A DNA stretch of 35,118 nucleotides, from the NCBI GenBank assembly GCA_027490055.1, contig JAIXYV010000061.1, positions 1 through 35,118 of the forward strand, given 5' to 3'. Below the pieces are notes generated by a model. That model had not been told where the DNA came from and did not search any database. It worked only from the letters and a program-made list of their open reading frames with translations. Source of the stretch: Bacteroidota bacterium. GTDB taxonomy: Bacteria > Bacteroidota > Bacteroidia > NS11-12g > UBA955. A program made the position numbers and the translations under genes. Of this stretch, positions 1 to 6,122 are shown in pieces. The stretch's first letter is position 1, and each line of letters opens with the position of its first letter.

Positions 1-130
1 AAATGCCATTTTTTAAATTTTCAATTTTTTTCTGGTCAATGTCAATACAGATAACATTTAAACCTACTTCGGCAAAGCATGTGCCTGTTACCAGACCAAC
101 ATAACCGGTGCCTACAACTGCGATTTTCAT
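1..130 (-). CDS. UDP-glucose 6-dehydrogenase, N-terminal fragment (cut by window edge)
   Basis: Only the first 43 codons are inside the window; the gene continues beyond base 1. The product starts [19 protein letters not shown], a Rossmann dinucleotide-binding loop (GTGYVG, residues 7-12), followed by a beta strand ending in the acidic pair CIDID near residue 30 that binds the NAD ribose. This N-terminus is typical of UDP-glucose 6-dehydrogenases, which oxidise UDP-glucose to UDP-glucuronate for exopolysaccharide or capsule synthesis; the related GDP-mannose and UDP-ManNAc dehydrogenases cannot be excluded from so short a piece. The ATG overlaps the stop of a small upstream ORF in an ATGA junction, and a promoter-like element lies about 300 bp upstream. 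Confidence 0.85.
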   Translation of the reverse strand, partial: MKIAVVGTGYVGLVTGTCFAEVGLNVICIDIDQKKIENLKNGI

Positions 131-390
131 TTTTGTTTTACTATAGCTTTTGTGGTGAATGTAATAAATTCTAAGTGTGCTTTGCTCATCTCAGCGCCCA
201 TTGACCAACTTGGAAGAGTTTGACAAAGGGCTTCTGCAACAGGCAAACTAACGGGTACAAAGTACGCTAATTCTGAAGAAAAAAGCGAAACAGTAGCGCC
301 GTTGTCAAAAGATGAGGTACTTAACACCTTGCGATTAGCCATACTTACTTCTTCTCTAATCCTTTGATTATGAGAGAAGAGATTGTTCAT
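127..390 (-). CDS. hypothetical small protein upstream of the sugar-nucleotide dehydrogenase
   Basis: An open frame of 87 codons from ATG 390, or 71 residues from ATG 342, where a purine-rich stretch (AGAAGAAG) precedes the start. It matches no family I know and has no clear membrane segment or metal motif. In its favour, its TGA stop overlaps the ATG of the dehydrogenase (ATGA, 127-130), the usual sign of translational coupling, and a good TAnnTTTG element sits about 40 bp upstream of the first ATG. Against it, the frame is short and the whole stretch could simply be a 300-nt leader of the dehydrogenase mRNA. Either start is possible; I chose the first ATG downstream of the predicted transcription start. 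Confidence 0.4.
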   Translation of the reverse strand: MNNLFSHNQRIREEVSMANRKVLSTSSFDNGATVSLFSSELAYFVPVSLPVAEALCQTLPSWSMGAEMSKAHLEFITFTTKAIVKQK

Positions 391-429
391 TTGTAAGGTT
401 TTTACGCTGGTGTCGGTTTTCACGGCCCG

Positions 430-437
430 CAAAGATA
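430..437 (-). promoter_or_regulatory. -7 promoter element (TATCTTTG)
   Basis: Read on the minus strand the bases are TATCTTTG followed by C, an exact match to the Bacteroidota TAnnTTTG(C) element. Predicted transcription start is near base 425, serving the small ORF and the sugar-nucleotide dehydrogenase. Confidence 0.6.
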
Positions 438-569
438 ATTCGTATTCCCCAAATGCGTTGCATGAAAGTCCATTTTTATACGCTAAGTCGTATTATTAAA
501 TAGTTAAAAACGGCCATCTGACTTATATTAAAATTGATTTTGGTGATACTGGTGAATCTTTGCATTGCC

Positions 570-577
570 TATATTTG
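570..577 (+). promoter_or_regulatory. -7 promoter element (TATATTTG) of the DUF1905 gene
   Basis: TATATTTG followed by C matches TAnnTTTG exactly. The start codon at 583 is only 5 nt beyond it, so the transcript would be leaderless or nearly so. Confidence 0.55.
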
Positions 578-582
578 CAGTG

Positions 583-1080
583 ATGTGGGAACTGGAAACA
601 CATATCGGCAAACTCGACTACCTGCTTGGGGTTAACTATATCTACATCCCTGATTCAATGGTTGAAACGCTGGGAGGTTTGAAATGCGGACGTCTGGTAT
701 GCACAGTGAACCATTCTGTGAACTTCCAATGCGGACTGGTATCTCTGGGCGATGGCGCTGCCTACATCACTCTTAATAAAGCCCGCATGAAGCAATTACA
801 ACTTCAAACTGGCGACCAGGTGCATGTGCAACTGACTAAAGACAATAGCGAATATGGCATTGATATGTGCGACGAACTTAAAGAGTTATTGCATCAGGAT
901 TTGGAAGGCAAAGATCGTTTTGACAAACTGACTCCAGGAATGCAACGCTACATCATCTATTATGTTGCACAAGTAAAATCACCTGCACTGCGCCTAGACA
1001 GAGCCATTCTTCTTATAGGAAATCTCAAACAACTTACGGAAGGCAAAGAAACCTTCAGAGCCATACTGGGCAAAGAGTAA
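583..1080 (+). CDS. DUF1905 / YdeI-OmpD-associated domain protein
   Basis: A 165-residue protein of two parts. Residues about 5-95 resemble DUF1905: a beta-rich stretch with the IPD element, a strand like GRLVCTVN, and the GD(Q)V(H)V(Q)L(T)KD ending. Residues about 115-165 match the YdeI/OmpD-associated C-terminal family, recognised by LTPGMQRYIIYYVAQVKSP. Family members have been linked to bacteriocin and peptide tolerance in enteric bacteria, but no biochemical activity is established. A longer frame from TTG 565 exists, but a -7 element at 570-577 lies inside it, so ATG 583 is the better start. The exonuclease gene follows after 3 nt, so the two probably form an operon. Confidence 0.8.
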   Translation: MWELETHIGKLDYLLGVNYIYIPDSMVETLGGLKCGRLVCTVNHSVNFQCGLVSLGDGAAYITLNKARMKQLQLQTGDQVHVQLTKDNSEYGIDMCDELKELLHQDLEGKDRFDKLTPGMQRYIIYYVAQVKSPALRLDRAILLIGNLKQLTEGKETFRAILGKE

Positions 1081-1083
1081 TAC

Positions 1084-1587
1084 ATGAGCAGATTTGTCGC
1101 CATAGATTTTGAAACAGCCTCCTACAGTAGCTTCAGCGCTTGTGCCGTCGCTATTGTTACTATGGAAAATCATATTGTGACGGACAGATACTATACCCTC
1201 ATTCAACCACCCAATAATTACTACATAGAAAAATTCTGCGAGCTGCATGGCATCTACCCTAAAGATACATTAAACGCGCCTAACTTCTACGACATCGCCA
1301 GCGACATCATCAACCGCTTACAAGACGAAGTTGTGGTGGCACATAACGAAGGCTTTGACAGACAAGTTCTGAAAGCGGCCTTAGCCTACTACGACTTAAG
1401 TGCTTCACCCTTGCGATTAGACAAAAAATGGGAATGCACTGTTAAAATATACCGAAAGAAAGGCTTTAAAAAAGCCAATCTTAAAGCGTGCTGCGAACAA
1501 CTCGATATACCACTCAACCACCACAATGCGCTCTCTGATGCAGAAGCCTGCGCAACTCTCTATGACAGGCATCTCAGAAATTTTTAG
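1084..1587 (+). CDS. DnaQ-like 3'-5' exonuclease (DEDDh family)
   Basis: A 167-residue stand-alone exonuclease domain of the size of the DNA polymerase III epsilon catalytic core. All parts of the DEDDh active site can be seen: D8 and E10 in FVAIDFETA, D92 in AHNEGFDRQ, and H147 with D152 in HHNALSDAEA. These residues bind two metal ions and remove nucleotides from 3' ends. The protein has no polymerase-clamp motif or C-terminal extension, so a repair or nucleic-acid turnover role is more likely than replicative proofreading; the natural substrate cannot be told. It starts 3 nt after the DUF1905 gene stop, implying co-transcription. Confidence 0.9.
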   Translation: MSRFVAIDFETASYSSFSACAVAIVTMENHIVTDRYYTLIQPPNNYYIEKFCELHGIYPKDTLNAPNFYDIASDIINRLQDEVVVAHNEGFDRQVLKAALAYYDLSASPLRLDKKWECTVKIYRKKGFKKANLKACCEQLDIPLNHHNALSDAEACATLYDRHLRNF

Positions 1588-1592
1588 GCTTT

Positions 1593-1606
1593 GTGACCAT
1601 TATCAC
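1593..1606. promoter_or_regulatory. Crp/Fnr-type operator GTGA-N6-TCAC (site 1)
   Basis: GTGACCATTATCAC is a perfect 4+4 inverted repeat with a 6-bp spacer, preceded by T (TGTGA half-site as in E. coli CRP). Its centre is 36.5 bp from the last base of the -7 element at 1629-1636, giving about -41 relative to the predicted start of the persulfide operon. The same geometry recurs at 14748-14761 and 21089-21102. Confidence 0.7.
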
Positions 1607-1628
1607 TTAAAATCTTTATTTTTGATCA

Positions 1629-1636
1629 TAATTTTG
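1629..1636 (+). promoter_or_regulatory. -7 promoter element (TAATTTTG) of the persulfide operon
   Basis: TAATTTTG matches TAnnTTTG exactly and lies 28 bp before the ATG of the CstB-like gene. A second exact match, TATTTTTG, lies at 1617-1624. I prefer the downstream one because its distance from the operator equals that of the two other sites. Confidence 0.6.
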
Positions 1637-1664
1637 TACCATTAAAATTAACAAAACCACTCCA

Positions 1665-3074
1665 ATGAAAGTAGAACAGATTTATACCGGATGTATTGCT
1701 CACGCAGCATACTATATTGAGAACAATGGCGAAGCTGCCATCTTCGATCCACTGAGAGAAGTACAACCGTACATCGATCGTGCCATCAAAGACAATGCTA
1801 AAATTAAATACGTTTTTGAAACGCACTTCCATGCAGATTTCGTTTCTGGTCATGTCGACCTGTCTAAAAAGACCGGTGCGCAGATCGTATACGGACCAAC
1901 AGCAAAACCAGGATACGAAGCCATAGTGGCCGAGGATAATCAGGTGTTTAAAATTGGCAACTACAGTATCAAAGTCATCCATACCCCTGGCCATACCATG
2001 GAAAGTACCTGCTACCTACTCAGCGACGAAAATGGCAAAGAACATGGCATTATCACTGGTGATACACTATTTATCGGCGATGTTGGAAGACCCGACCTGG
2101 CTCAGAAATTAGTGTCCGATTTAACCCAGGAAAAATTAGCATCTACGCTTTTTGATTCATTGAGAAATAAACTAATGCCGCTTAGCGACGACTTAATTGT
2201 ATACCCTAATCACGGAGCAGGTTCTGCTTGTGGCAAAAACATGAGCAAAGAAACCACTGATACCCTTGGTCATCAGAAAATGGTTAACTATGCTTTGAGA
2301 GCTGACATGACAAGAGAAGAGTTCATAACTGAACTGTTGGATGGCTTAAACGCTCCCCCAGCTTACTTCCCTAAAAATGTGATGATGAACATTAACGGTC
2401 CGGATGGCATTGACTCGATCATGGAAAGAGGCTTTAAATCTCTTACACCTGATGAATTCGAAGCTGTTGCCAACGAAACCGAAGCTTTAATGCTTGATAC
2501 CAGAGATGCAGAAACTTTCAGACAAGGCTTTATTCCTAACTCTATCAATATTGGTATAGATGGCAATTTTGCTCCTTGGGTTGGCGCTTTGATTCCAGAC
2601 ATTAAACAGGAAGTCCTTTTGATATGCGATGAAGGTCGCGAACAAGAAGTGATTACCCGCATGGCCAGAGTTGGCTACGATTTCGCCATTGGTTTCTTAC
2701 AAGGTGGTTTCAAAGCCTGGAAAGAAGCAGGTAAAGAAGTTGATACAGTTGATAGAATAACTGCTACAGATTTAGAAGGTAGCTATAGCGCTGATACTAT
2801 CATTATTGATGTGCGCAACAAAGGCGAATACAATGCCGAGCACCTCGAAAATGCCATCAATATACCACTGGATTATATCAATGATCATCTGGCAGAATTC
2901 CCAAAAGATAAGACTTTTACCATTCATTGCGCCGGTGGATACCGCAGTATGATTGCCGCATCGATTCTTAAATCGAGAGGATGGGATAATTTTAAAGAAG
3001 TAGCTGGTGGATTTAATGCCATTTCGAAAACAAGTTTACCAAAAACAAATTTCGTTTGCGCCTCTAAAAAATAA
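1665..3074 (+). CDS. CstB-like persulfide dioxygenase fused to two rhodanese modules
   Basis: A 469-residue three-module protein. Residues 1-240 are an ETHE1/persulfide-dioxygenase-type metallo-beta-lactamase fold with THFHADFVSGH (H54, H56, D58, H63), TPGHT (H110), GDTLFIGDVGRPD (D133) and H183 in YPNHGAGSACG, the iron-binding set. Residues about 255-355 form a rhodanese-like module whose loop is CDEGREQE (C321), atypical and perhaps a pseudo-rhodanese. Residues about 365-460 are a standard rhodanese with C422 in HCAGGYRS. This order equals Staphylococcus aureus CstB, which oxidises protein- and thiol-bound persulfides and transfers sulfur to make thiosulfate. The protein is predicted cytoplasmic. 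It heads a seven-gene operon of sulfur-relay proteins with a Crp-type site and two -7 elements just upstream. Confidence 0.9.
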   Translation: MKVEQIYTGCIAHAAYYIENNGEAAIFDPLREVQPYIDRAIKDNAKIKYVFETHFHADFVSGHVDLSKKTGAQIVYGPTAKPGYEAIVAEDNQVFKIGNYSIKVIHTPGHTMESTCYLLSDENGKEHGIITGDTLFIGDVGRPDLAQKLVSDLTQEKLASTLFDSLRNKLMPLSDDLIVYPNHGAGSACGKNMSKETTDTLGHQKMVNYALRADMTREEFITELLDGLNAPPAYFPKNVMMNINGPDGIDSIMERGFKSLTPDEFEAVANETEALMLDTRDAETFRQGFIPNSINIGIDGNFAPWVGALIPDIKQEVLLICDEGREQEVITRMARVGYDFAIGFLQGGFKAWKEAGKEVDTVDRITATDLEGSYSADTIIIDVRNKGEYNAEHLENAINIPLDYINDHLAEFPKDKTFTIHCAGGYRSMIAASILKSRGWDNFKEVAGGFNAISKTSLPKTNFVCASKK

Positions 3075-3086
3075 GGATTAATCAAT

Positions 3087-3296
3087 ATGAAAAAATCAAC
3101 AGTGCTAACACTAACAGGTGTTGCAGCAGGAGGAATATTGGGTTTCCTGTATTGGAAATTTGTAGGGTGTGCTTCCGGCGCATGCGCCATCACCTCCAAA
3201 CCACTTAACTCCAGTTTATATGGCATGTTGATGGGCGGCTTATTGTTCAGCAATTTCAACTCAACTAAAAAAATAAAAAATGACAGCACTAACTAA
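3087..3296 (+). CDS. DUF6132 small membrane protein
   Basis: A 69-residue protein with two likely membrane segments (about 6-25 and 45-60) separated by a conserved loop containing C28 and C33 (GCASGACAITS, then a small-residue YG motif). This is the signature of the DUF6132 family, which in Bacteroidota usually lies beside rhodaneses, sulfur transporters and thioredoxins. The two cysteines would lie near the membrane surface and suggest a redox or sulfur-carrying role, but no function has been shown. The gene starts 12 nt after the CstB-like gene and overlaps the HMA gene by 17 nt. Confidence 0.75.
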   Translation: MKKSTVLTLTGVAAGGILGFLYWKFVGCASGACAITSKPLNSSLYGMLMGGLLFSNFNSTKKIKNDSTN

Positions 3297-3567
3297 AGAA
3301 ACAATTCTGATAGCCAACCTTAAATGCAGTGGCTGCGCTAATACCATCAAACGCAACATCAGTGAACTTCCGGGCATCAAAACCGTTGAAGTTGATCCCG
3401 ATACTGATGCTGTTATTGTCGAGTATGACGATACACTTCAAAGAGACACTATCACTAAAAAACTTAGCTCATTAGGCTACCCTGAAGCAACAGAAGACAA
3501 CGGTTTGCTTTTGCAGTTAAAGAGCTACGCCAGTTGTATGATTGGCAGATTACATAACGACAAATAA
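3280..3567 (+). CDS. heavy-metal-associated (HMA) domain protein
   Basis: A 95-residue protein with one HMA ferredoxin-like domain. The metal-binding loop is LKCSGCANT (C16, C19), followed by a GI(K)TVEVD strand and a LGYPEA end, all as in MerP/CopZ-type carriers. No copper ATPase or other metal transporter lies next to it; it is embedded among rhodaneses, so the CxxC may carry sulfur or protect thiols rather than, or as well as, bind copper. Residues 75-95 form an unusual tail with an extra Cys (about C87). Overlap with the DUF6132 gene implies translational coupling. Confidence 0.85.
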   Translation: MTALTKETILIANLKCSGCANTIKRNISELPGIKTVEVDPDTDAVIVEYDDTLQRDTITKKLSSLGYPEATEDNGLLLQLKSYASCMIGRLHNDK

Positions 3568-3576
3568 TATCAAACA

Positions 3577-3861
3577 ATGAACATAGAAAAAATGATCAAC
3601 GAAGACGCAGCTACAATTGTAGATGTAAGAACTGTCGCCGAATTTATGGGTGGACATATTGCAGGTTCAGTAAACATCCCACTGGGTGAGTTAGCAGAAA
3701 GAACCGATGAAATTAAATCGCTACAAGGACCAATCGTTCTGTGCTGTGCATCTGGCATGAGAAGCGGACAAGCACAACGTTTCCTATCACAGTTGGGCAT
3801 CGAATGCTACAACGGTGGCGGCTGGATGGATGTTAACTATTTAAAAGGTAAAATGGCTTAA
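3577..3861 (+). CDS. single-domain rhodanese
   Basis: A 94-residue rhodanese-like domain without signal peptide. It has the N-terminal DVRTVAEFMGGHIAGSVNIP motif (about residues 16-35) and the active-site loop CASGMR with C57 preceded by another Cys (LCCASGMRSG). The six-residue loop beginning with Cys and ending with Arg is that of sulfur-transferring rhodaneses, which pass sulfane sulfur via a cysteine persulfide. It lies 9 nt after the HMA gene and 2 nt before a second rhodanese with the same CCASGMRS loop, so the pair probably arose by duplication. Confidence 0.9.
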   Translation: MNIEKMINEDAATIVDVRTVAEFMGGHIAGSVNIPLGELAERTDEIKSLQGPIVLCCASGMRSGQAQRFLSQLGIECYNGGGWMDVNYLKGKMA

Positions 3862-3863
3862 TC

Positions 3864-4178
3864 ATGTTAGCAGCACTTAAAAAATTATTCGGACTCGCCC
3901 CGGCAGTTAACTACGCCGATCTGATGAAAAATGGTGGCGTGATCATCGATGTTAGAACCAAAGGCGAATTTGCTGGTGGCCATATCAAAGGCTCAGTCAA
4001 TATTCCACTGGATCAGCTCAGCAGCAATCTTGCTAAATACAAAGATTTAAATCAGCCTATCATCACATGCTGCGCCTCTGGAATGAGAAGCGCTTCAGGT
4101 AAAAACATTCTGAAATCTAAAGGCTATAACAATGTCCACAATGGTGGTTCTTGGATGAGTCTTAGAAACAAGATATAA
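3864..4178 (+). CDS. single-domain rhodanese (second copy)
   Basis: A 104-residue rhodanese with a short hydrophobic N-terminal extension (about 15 residues) that the previous copy lacks. The motif IDVRTKGEFAGGHIKGSVN lies at about residues 28-46, and the active loop CASGMR starts at C70, again after another Cys (TCCASGMRSA). It ends with HNGGSWMSL, matching the NGGGWMDV end of its neighbour. With the two modules in the CstB-like protein the operon encodes four rhodanese units. Predicted to relay sulfane sulfur between low-molecular-weight or protein thiols. Confidence 0.9.
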   Translation: MLAALKKLFGLAPAVNYADLMKNGGVIIDVRTKGEFAGGHIKGSVNIPLDQLSSNLAKYKDLNQPIITCCASGMRSASGKNILKSKGYNNVHNGGSWMSLRNKI

Positions 4179-4196
4179 TGTGGCAATACAATTAGT

Positions 4197-4448
4197 ATGT
4201 GGACCAATTTAAAATCCATTCTATTTTCAGGCTGGAACCTCAACAGAGGTCTCCGCCTGATCATAGGTATTGCCATACTGTTTCAATATTTTGAACAAAA
4301 AGATATTTTTATCGCCATGATCAGTGGCACGCTGATTTTGCAAGCAGTTTTTAATGTTGGCTGCTGCGGCTCTAGTAACTGTGCCGTAGAACCCCGACGA
4401 ACAAAATCACAAACGATAGAAGACACCACTTTTGAAGAAATAAAATAA
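4197..4448 (+). CDS. small cysteine-rich membrane protein of the rhodanese operon
   Basis: An 83-residue protein with two likely membrane helices (about 17-32 and 36-54) followed directly by NVGCCGSSNC (C56, C57, C62) and a charged tail. I do not know a formal family name. Similar short proteins with SGWN/RGLRL at the start and GCCG after the second helix occur next to rhodaneses in Bacteroidota and resemble the membrane part of YgaP (DUF2892). The cysteine trio at the membrane edge suggests a redox or sulfur role; this is inference from context. The gene lies 18 nt after the rhodanese and 1 nt before thioredoxin. Confidence 0.65.
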   Translation: MWTNLKSILFSGWNLNRGLRLIIGIAILFQYFEQKDIFIAMISGTLILQAVFNVGCCGSSNCAVEPRRTKSQTIEDTTFEEIK

Positions 4449-4449
4449 T

Positions 4450-4752
4450 ATGTCAAACGAGAAATTTAAAGAAATCATCAACAGCGAAATACCAGTGCTG
4501 GTCGACTTTTCGGCCGAATGGTGCGGACCCTGCAAAATGATGAAACCCATTTTAAACGATCTAAAAAGTCAGATGGGCGAAAGGGTAAGAATCATTAAAA
4601 TTGATGTCGACCAAAACCCAGCCATTGCCTCAGCCTACGCGATTCAAGGTGTGCCAACCCTAATGGTATTTAAACAAGGTAAAATGGAATGGCGTCAGAG
4701 CGGTGTTCTAAGCGCCAGCGAGCTTTCTAAAATCATTGCCCGCTATGAATAA
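4450..4752 (+). CDS. thioredoxin
   Basis: A 100-residue cytosolic thioredoxin with the active site EWCGPCKMM (C25 and C28) and the cis-proline segment QGVPTLMVF near residue 76. Length is normal for Trx, without signal peptide. As the last gene of the operon it probably reduces the rhodanese persulfides or the CxxC/CC proteins encoded before it, returning them to the thiol state. It starts one base after the stop of the cysteine-rich membrane protein. A hairpin follows its stop. Confidence 0.92.
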   Translation: MSNEKFKEIINSEIPVLVDFSAEWCGPCKMMKPILNDLKSQMGERVRIIKIDVDQNPAIASAYAIQGVPTLMVFKQGKMEWRQSGVLSASELSKIIARYE

Positions 4753-4794
4753 GTTAAGGCTGAAAAGTGCCACATAATGTGACGCAGCCTTAAC
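4753..4794. terminator. hairpin after the persulfide operon
   Basis: Outer arms GTTAAGGCTG (4753-4762) and CAGCCTTAAC (4785-4794) are perfectly complementary over 10 bp. The 22-nt loop contains an inner inverted repeat CACAT-A-ATGTG. It starts at the thioredoxin stop codon, between convergent genes. There is no T-run after it, so it is either a weak bidirectional terminator or an mRNA-stabilising 3' structure. Confidence 0.45.
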
Positions 4795-4840
4795 CCTAAT
4801 ACAATCATTAGAATTAAAAGGAATGAATCATTTTAACTAT

Positions 4841-6109
4841 TTATTCTTTACAAAGATCGTATAGAATTCTGATGTCCTCGAGTTCGCTATCCGATTTATC
4901 TGAATTCAATAATTCTGAAGCCGGATACAATTTCAACTGATGATTTTCGCGGCGCATAATTAAAGGGTTTACATCTACCCTGAACTGTATTTCACCAGAA
5001 CTATCTTTCCCTATTGAAATTTTTAACCAGGCGCACAAATGGCACCAGGTGTAAATATCGTAGGCAATAAAATCGGCCAGACTATAAATAGCAAATCCTG
5101 TTTTTTGCTTACCCGTACCAGCCTCTTTATATTGGTAATAGCGCCATGGCTGCAGATTATGAGGATGCCCTCCTGCTATAACATCAATACCACAGCGTTC
5201 GAAGAGCTGAGCCACTAGATCAATAGAGCGCATCGAAGGATAAACCTGATACGCATTTCCGAAATGAAGCGAACATATAATAAACTCGGCACCAGCAGCT
5301 CTGCAAGCTTTCACATCTGCTTCTATTCTGCCGGTAGGACAGTGACTGAGATTTAAAGGCAGATAGTTAACCTTCCAGGGCTTGTCTTCAGGCGGCAATA
5401 GTTGATTTAAAGAAAACGTATAAGCCACAAATCCTATTTTGATACCATTCACTTCTCTAATCACATAATCGGGATCTGATTGCTGGTGTTTGGCCCCAAC
5501 TGCCGATATCGATTGCTGCTGCAGGTACCACAATGTAGCATCCAGGCCAGACTCACCCATATCCATGCTGTGGTTATTGGCGACACTTAATACATCATAT
5601 CCCTTGTAGCGACCAGCGCCATTGAAGATAGAAAAGGTCGTCTCATCCGTATTGAAATGCATATCACTCAACATCACTTCAGGCACAAAACTACTTTTCT
5701 GAGACACATCCAAAGGTGTTTCGAGATTGGCAAACACAAGATCAGAACCAAAGAAATCAGAACCTACAGAATCCCACAAATACTTAGTGCTTGAAGGCTT
5801 TATCATTTCATAGGGCATCAGATCTCCGCCAATTGAAATGGTGCAAGCAGTTTCAAATTCAGGAGAATGTGATGGTCGTTTCGAAAAATGGTCAACTATA
5901 TTGTCTACTATCGGAAGTTCAGGAGACTTGTAATAGTATTTATAAGCGAAATACAGGATGTCTTTAAACCTGTAAGTTCTTGGATTCTCTTCAAACTCAA
6001 GGGCGCGCTCCCATCGCTTACCATAAATAAGATGCACAGGCCAAAGCAGGCATTTCAATACCAGACACAGCATCTTGCCTTTAACCGTATATGGTCTGAC
6101 AATTTTCAA
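4841..6109 (-). CDS. CapA-family (PGA_cap) metallophosphoesterase-like protein
   Basis: A 422-residue protein with the CapA fold of calcineurin-like metallophosphoesterases: GGDLMPY (D96), FANLETPL (N128, E130), SVANNHSMDMGESGL (N179, H180), the later CSLHFGN (about H275) and GGHPHNLQP near residue 310. CapA proteins take part in poly-gamma-glutamate or capsule production, but most homologues are uncharacterised. The first 85 residues are an extra segment with hydrophobic residues 13-28 and are not part of the family domain. The start is TTG at 6109, 5 nt after a -7 element; ATG at 6073 with a purine-rich leader is an alternative. Downstream of mgtE on the same strand but with its own promoter-like element. 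Confidence 0.8.
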   Translation of the reverse strand: MKIVRPYTVKGKMLCLVLKCLLWPVHLIYGKRWERALEFEENPRTYRFKDILYFAYKYYYKSPELPIVDNIVDHFSKRPSHSPEFETACTISIGGDLMPYEMIKPSSTKYLWDSVGSDFFGSDLVFANLETPLDVSQKSSFVPEVMLSDMHFNTDETTFSIFNGAGRYKGYDVLSVANNHSMDMGESGLDATLWYLQQQSISAVGAKHQQSDPDYVIREVNGIKIGFVAYTFSLNQLLPPEDKPWKVNYLPLNLSHCPTGRIEADVKACRAAGAEFIICSLHFGNAYQVYPSMRSIDLVAQLFERCGIDVIAGGHPHNLQPWRYYQYKEAGTGKQKTGFAIYSLADFIAYDIYTWCHLCAWLKISIGKDSSGEIQFRVDVNPLIMRRENHQLKLYPASELLNSDKSDSELEDIRILYDLCKE

Positions 6110-6114
6110 TGTCT

Positions 6115-6122
6115 CAAATTTA
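6115..6122 (-). promoter_or_regulatory. -7 element (TAAATTTG) before capA
   Basis: Minus-strand TAAATTTG matches TAnnTTTG and overlaps the mgtE stop codon. It would start a transcript within a few bases of the capA TTG codon, letting capA be expressed apart from rsmA-mgtE. Confidence 0.45.

Noticed and set aside
994-1248. 84-codon open frame on the minus strand
   Set aside because: It lies across the well-supported DUF1905 and exonuclease genes and matches no family; it is a frame shadow.
1626-1994. 122-codon open frame on the minus strand
   Set aside because: It runs antisense to the conserved MBL domain of the CstB-like gene and over its promoter.
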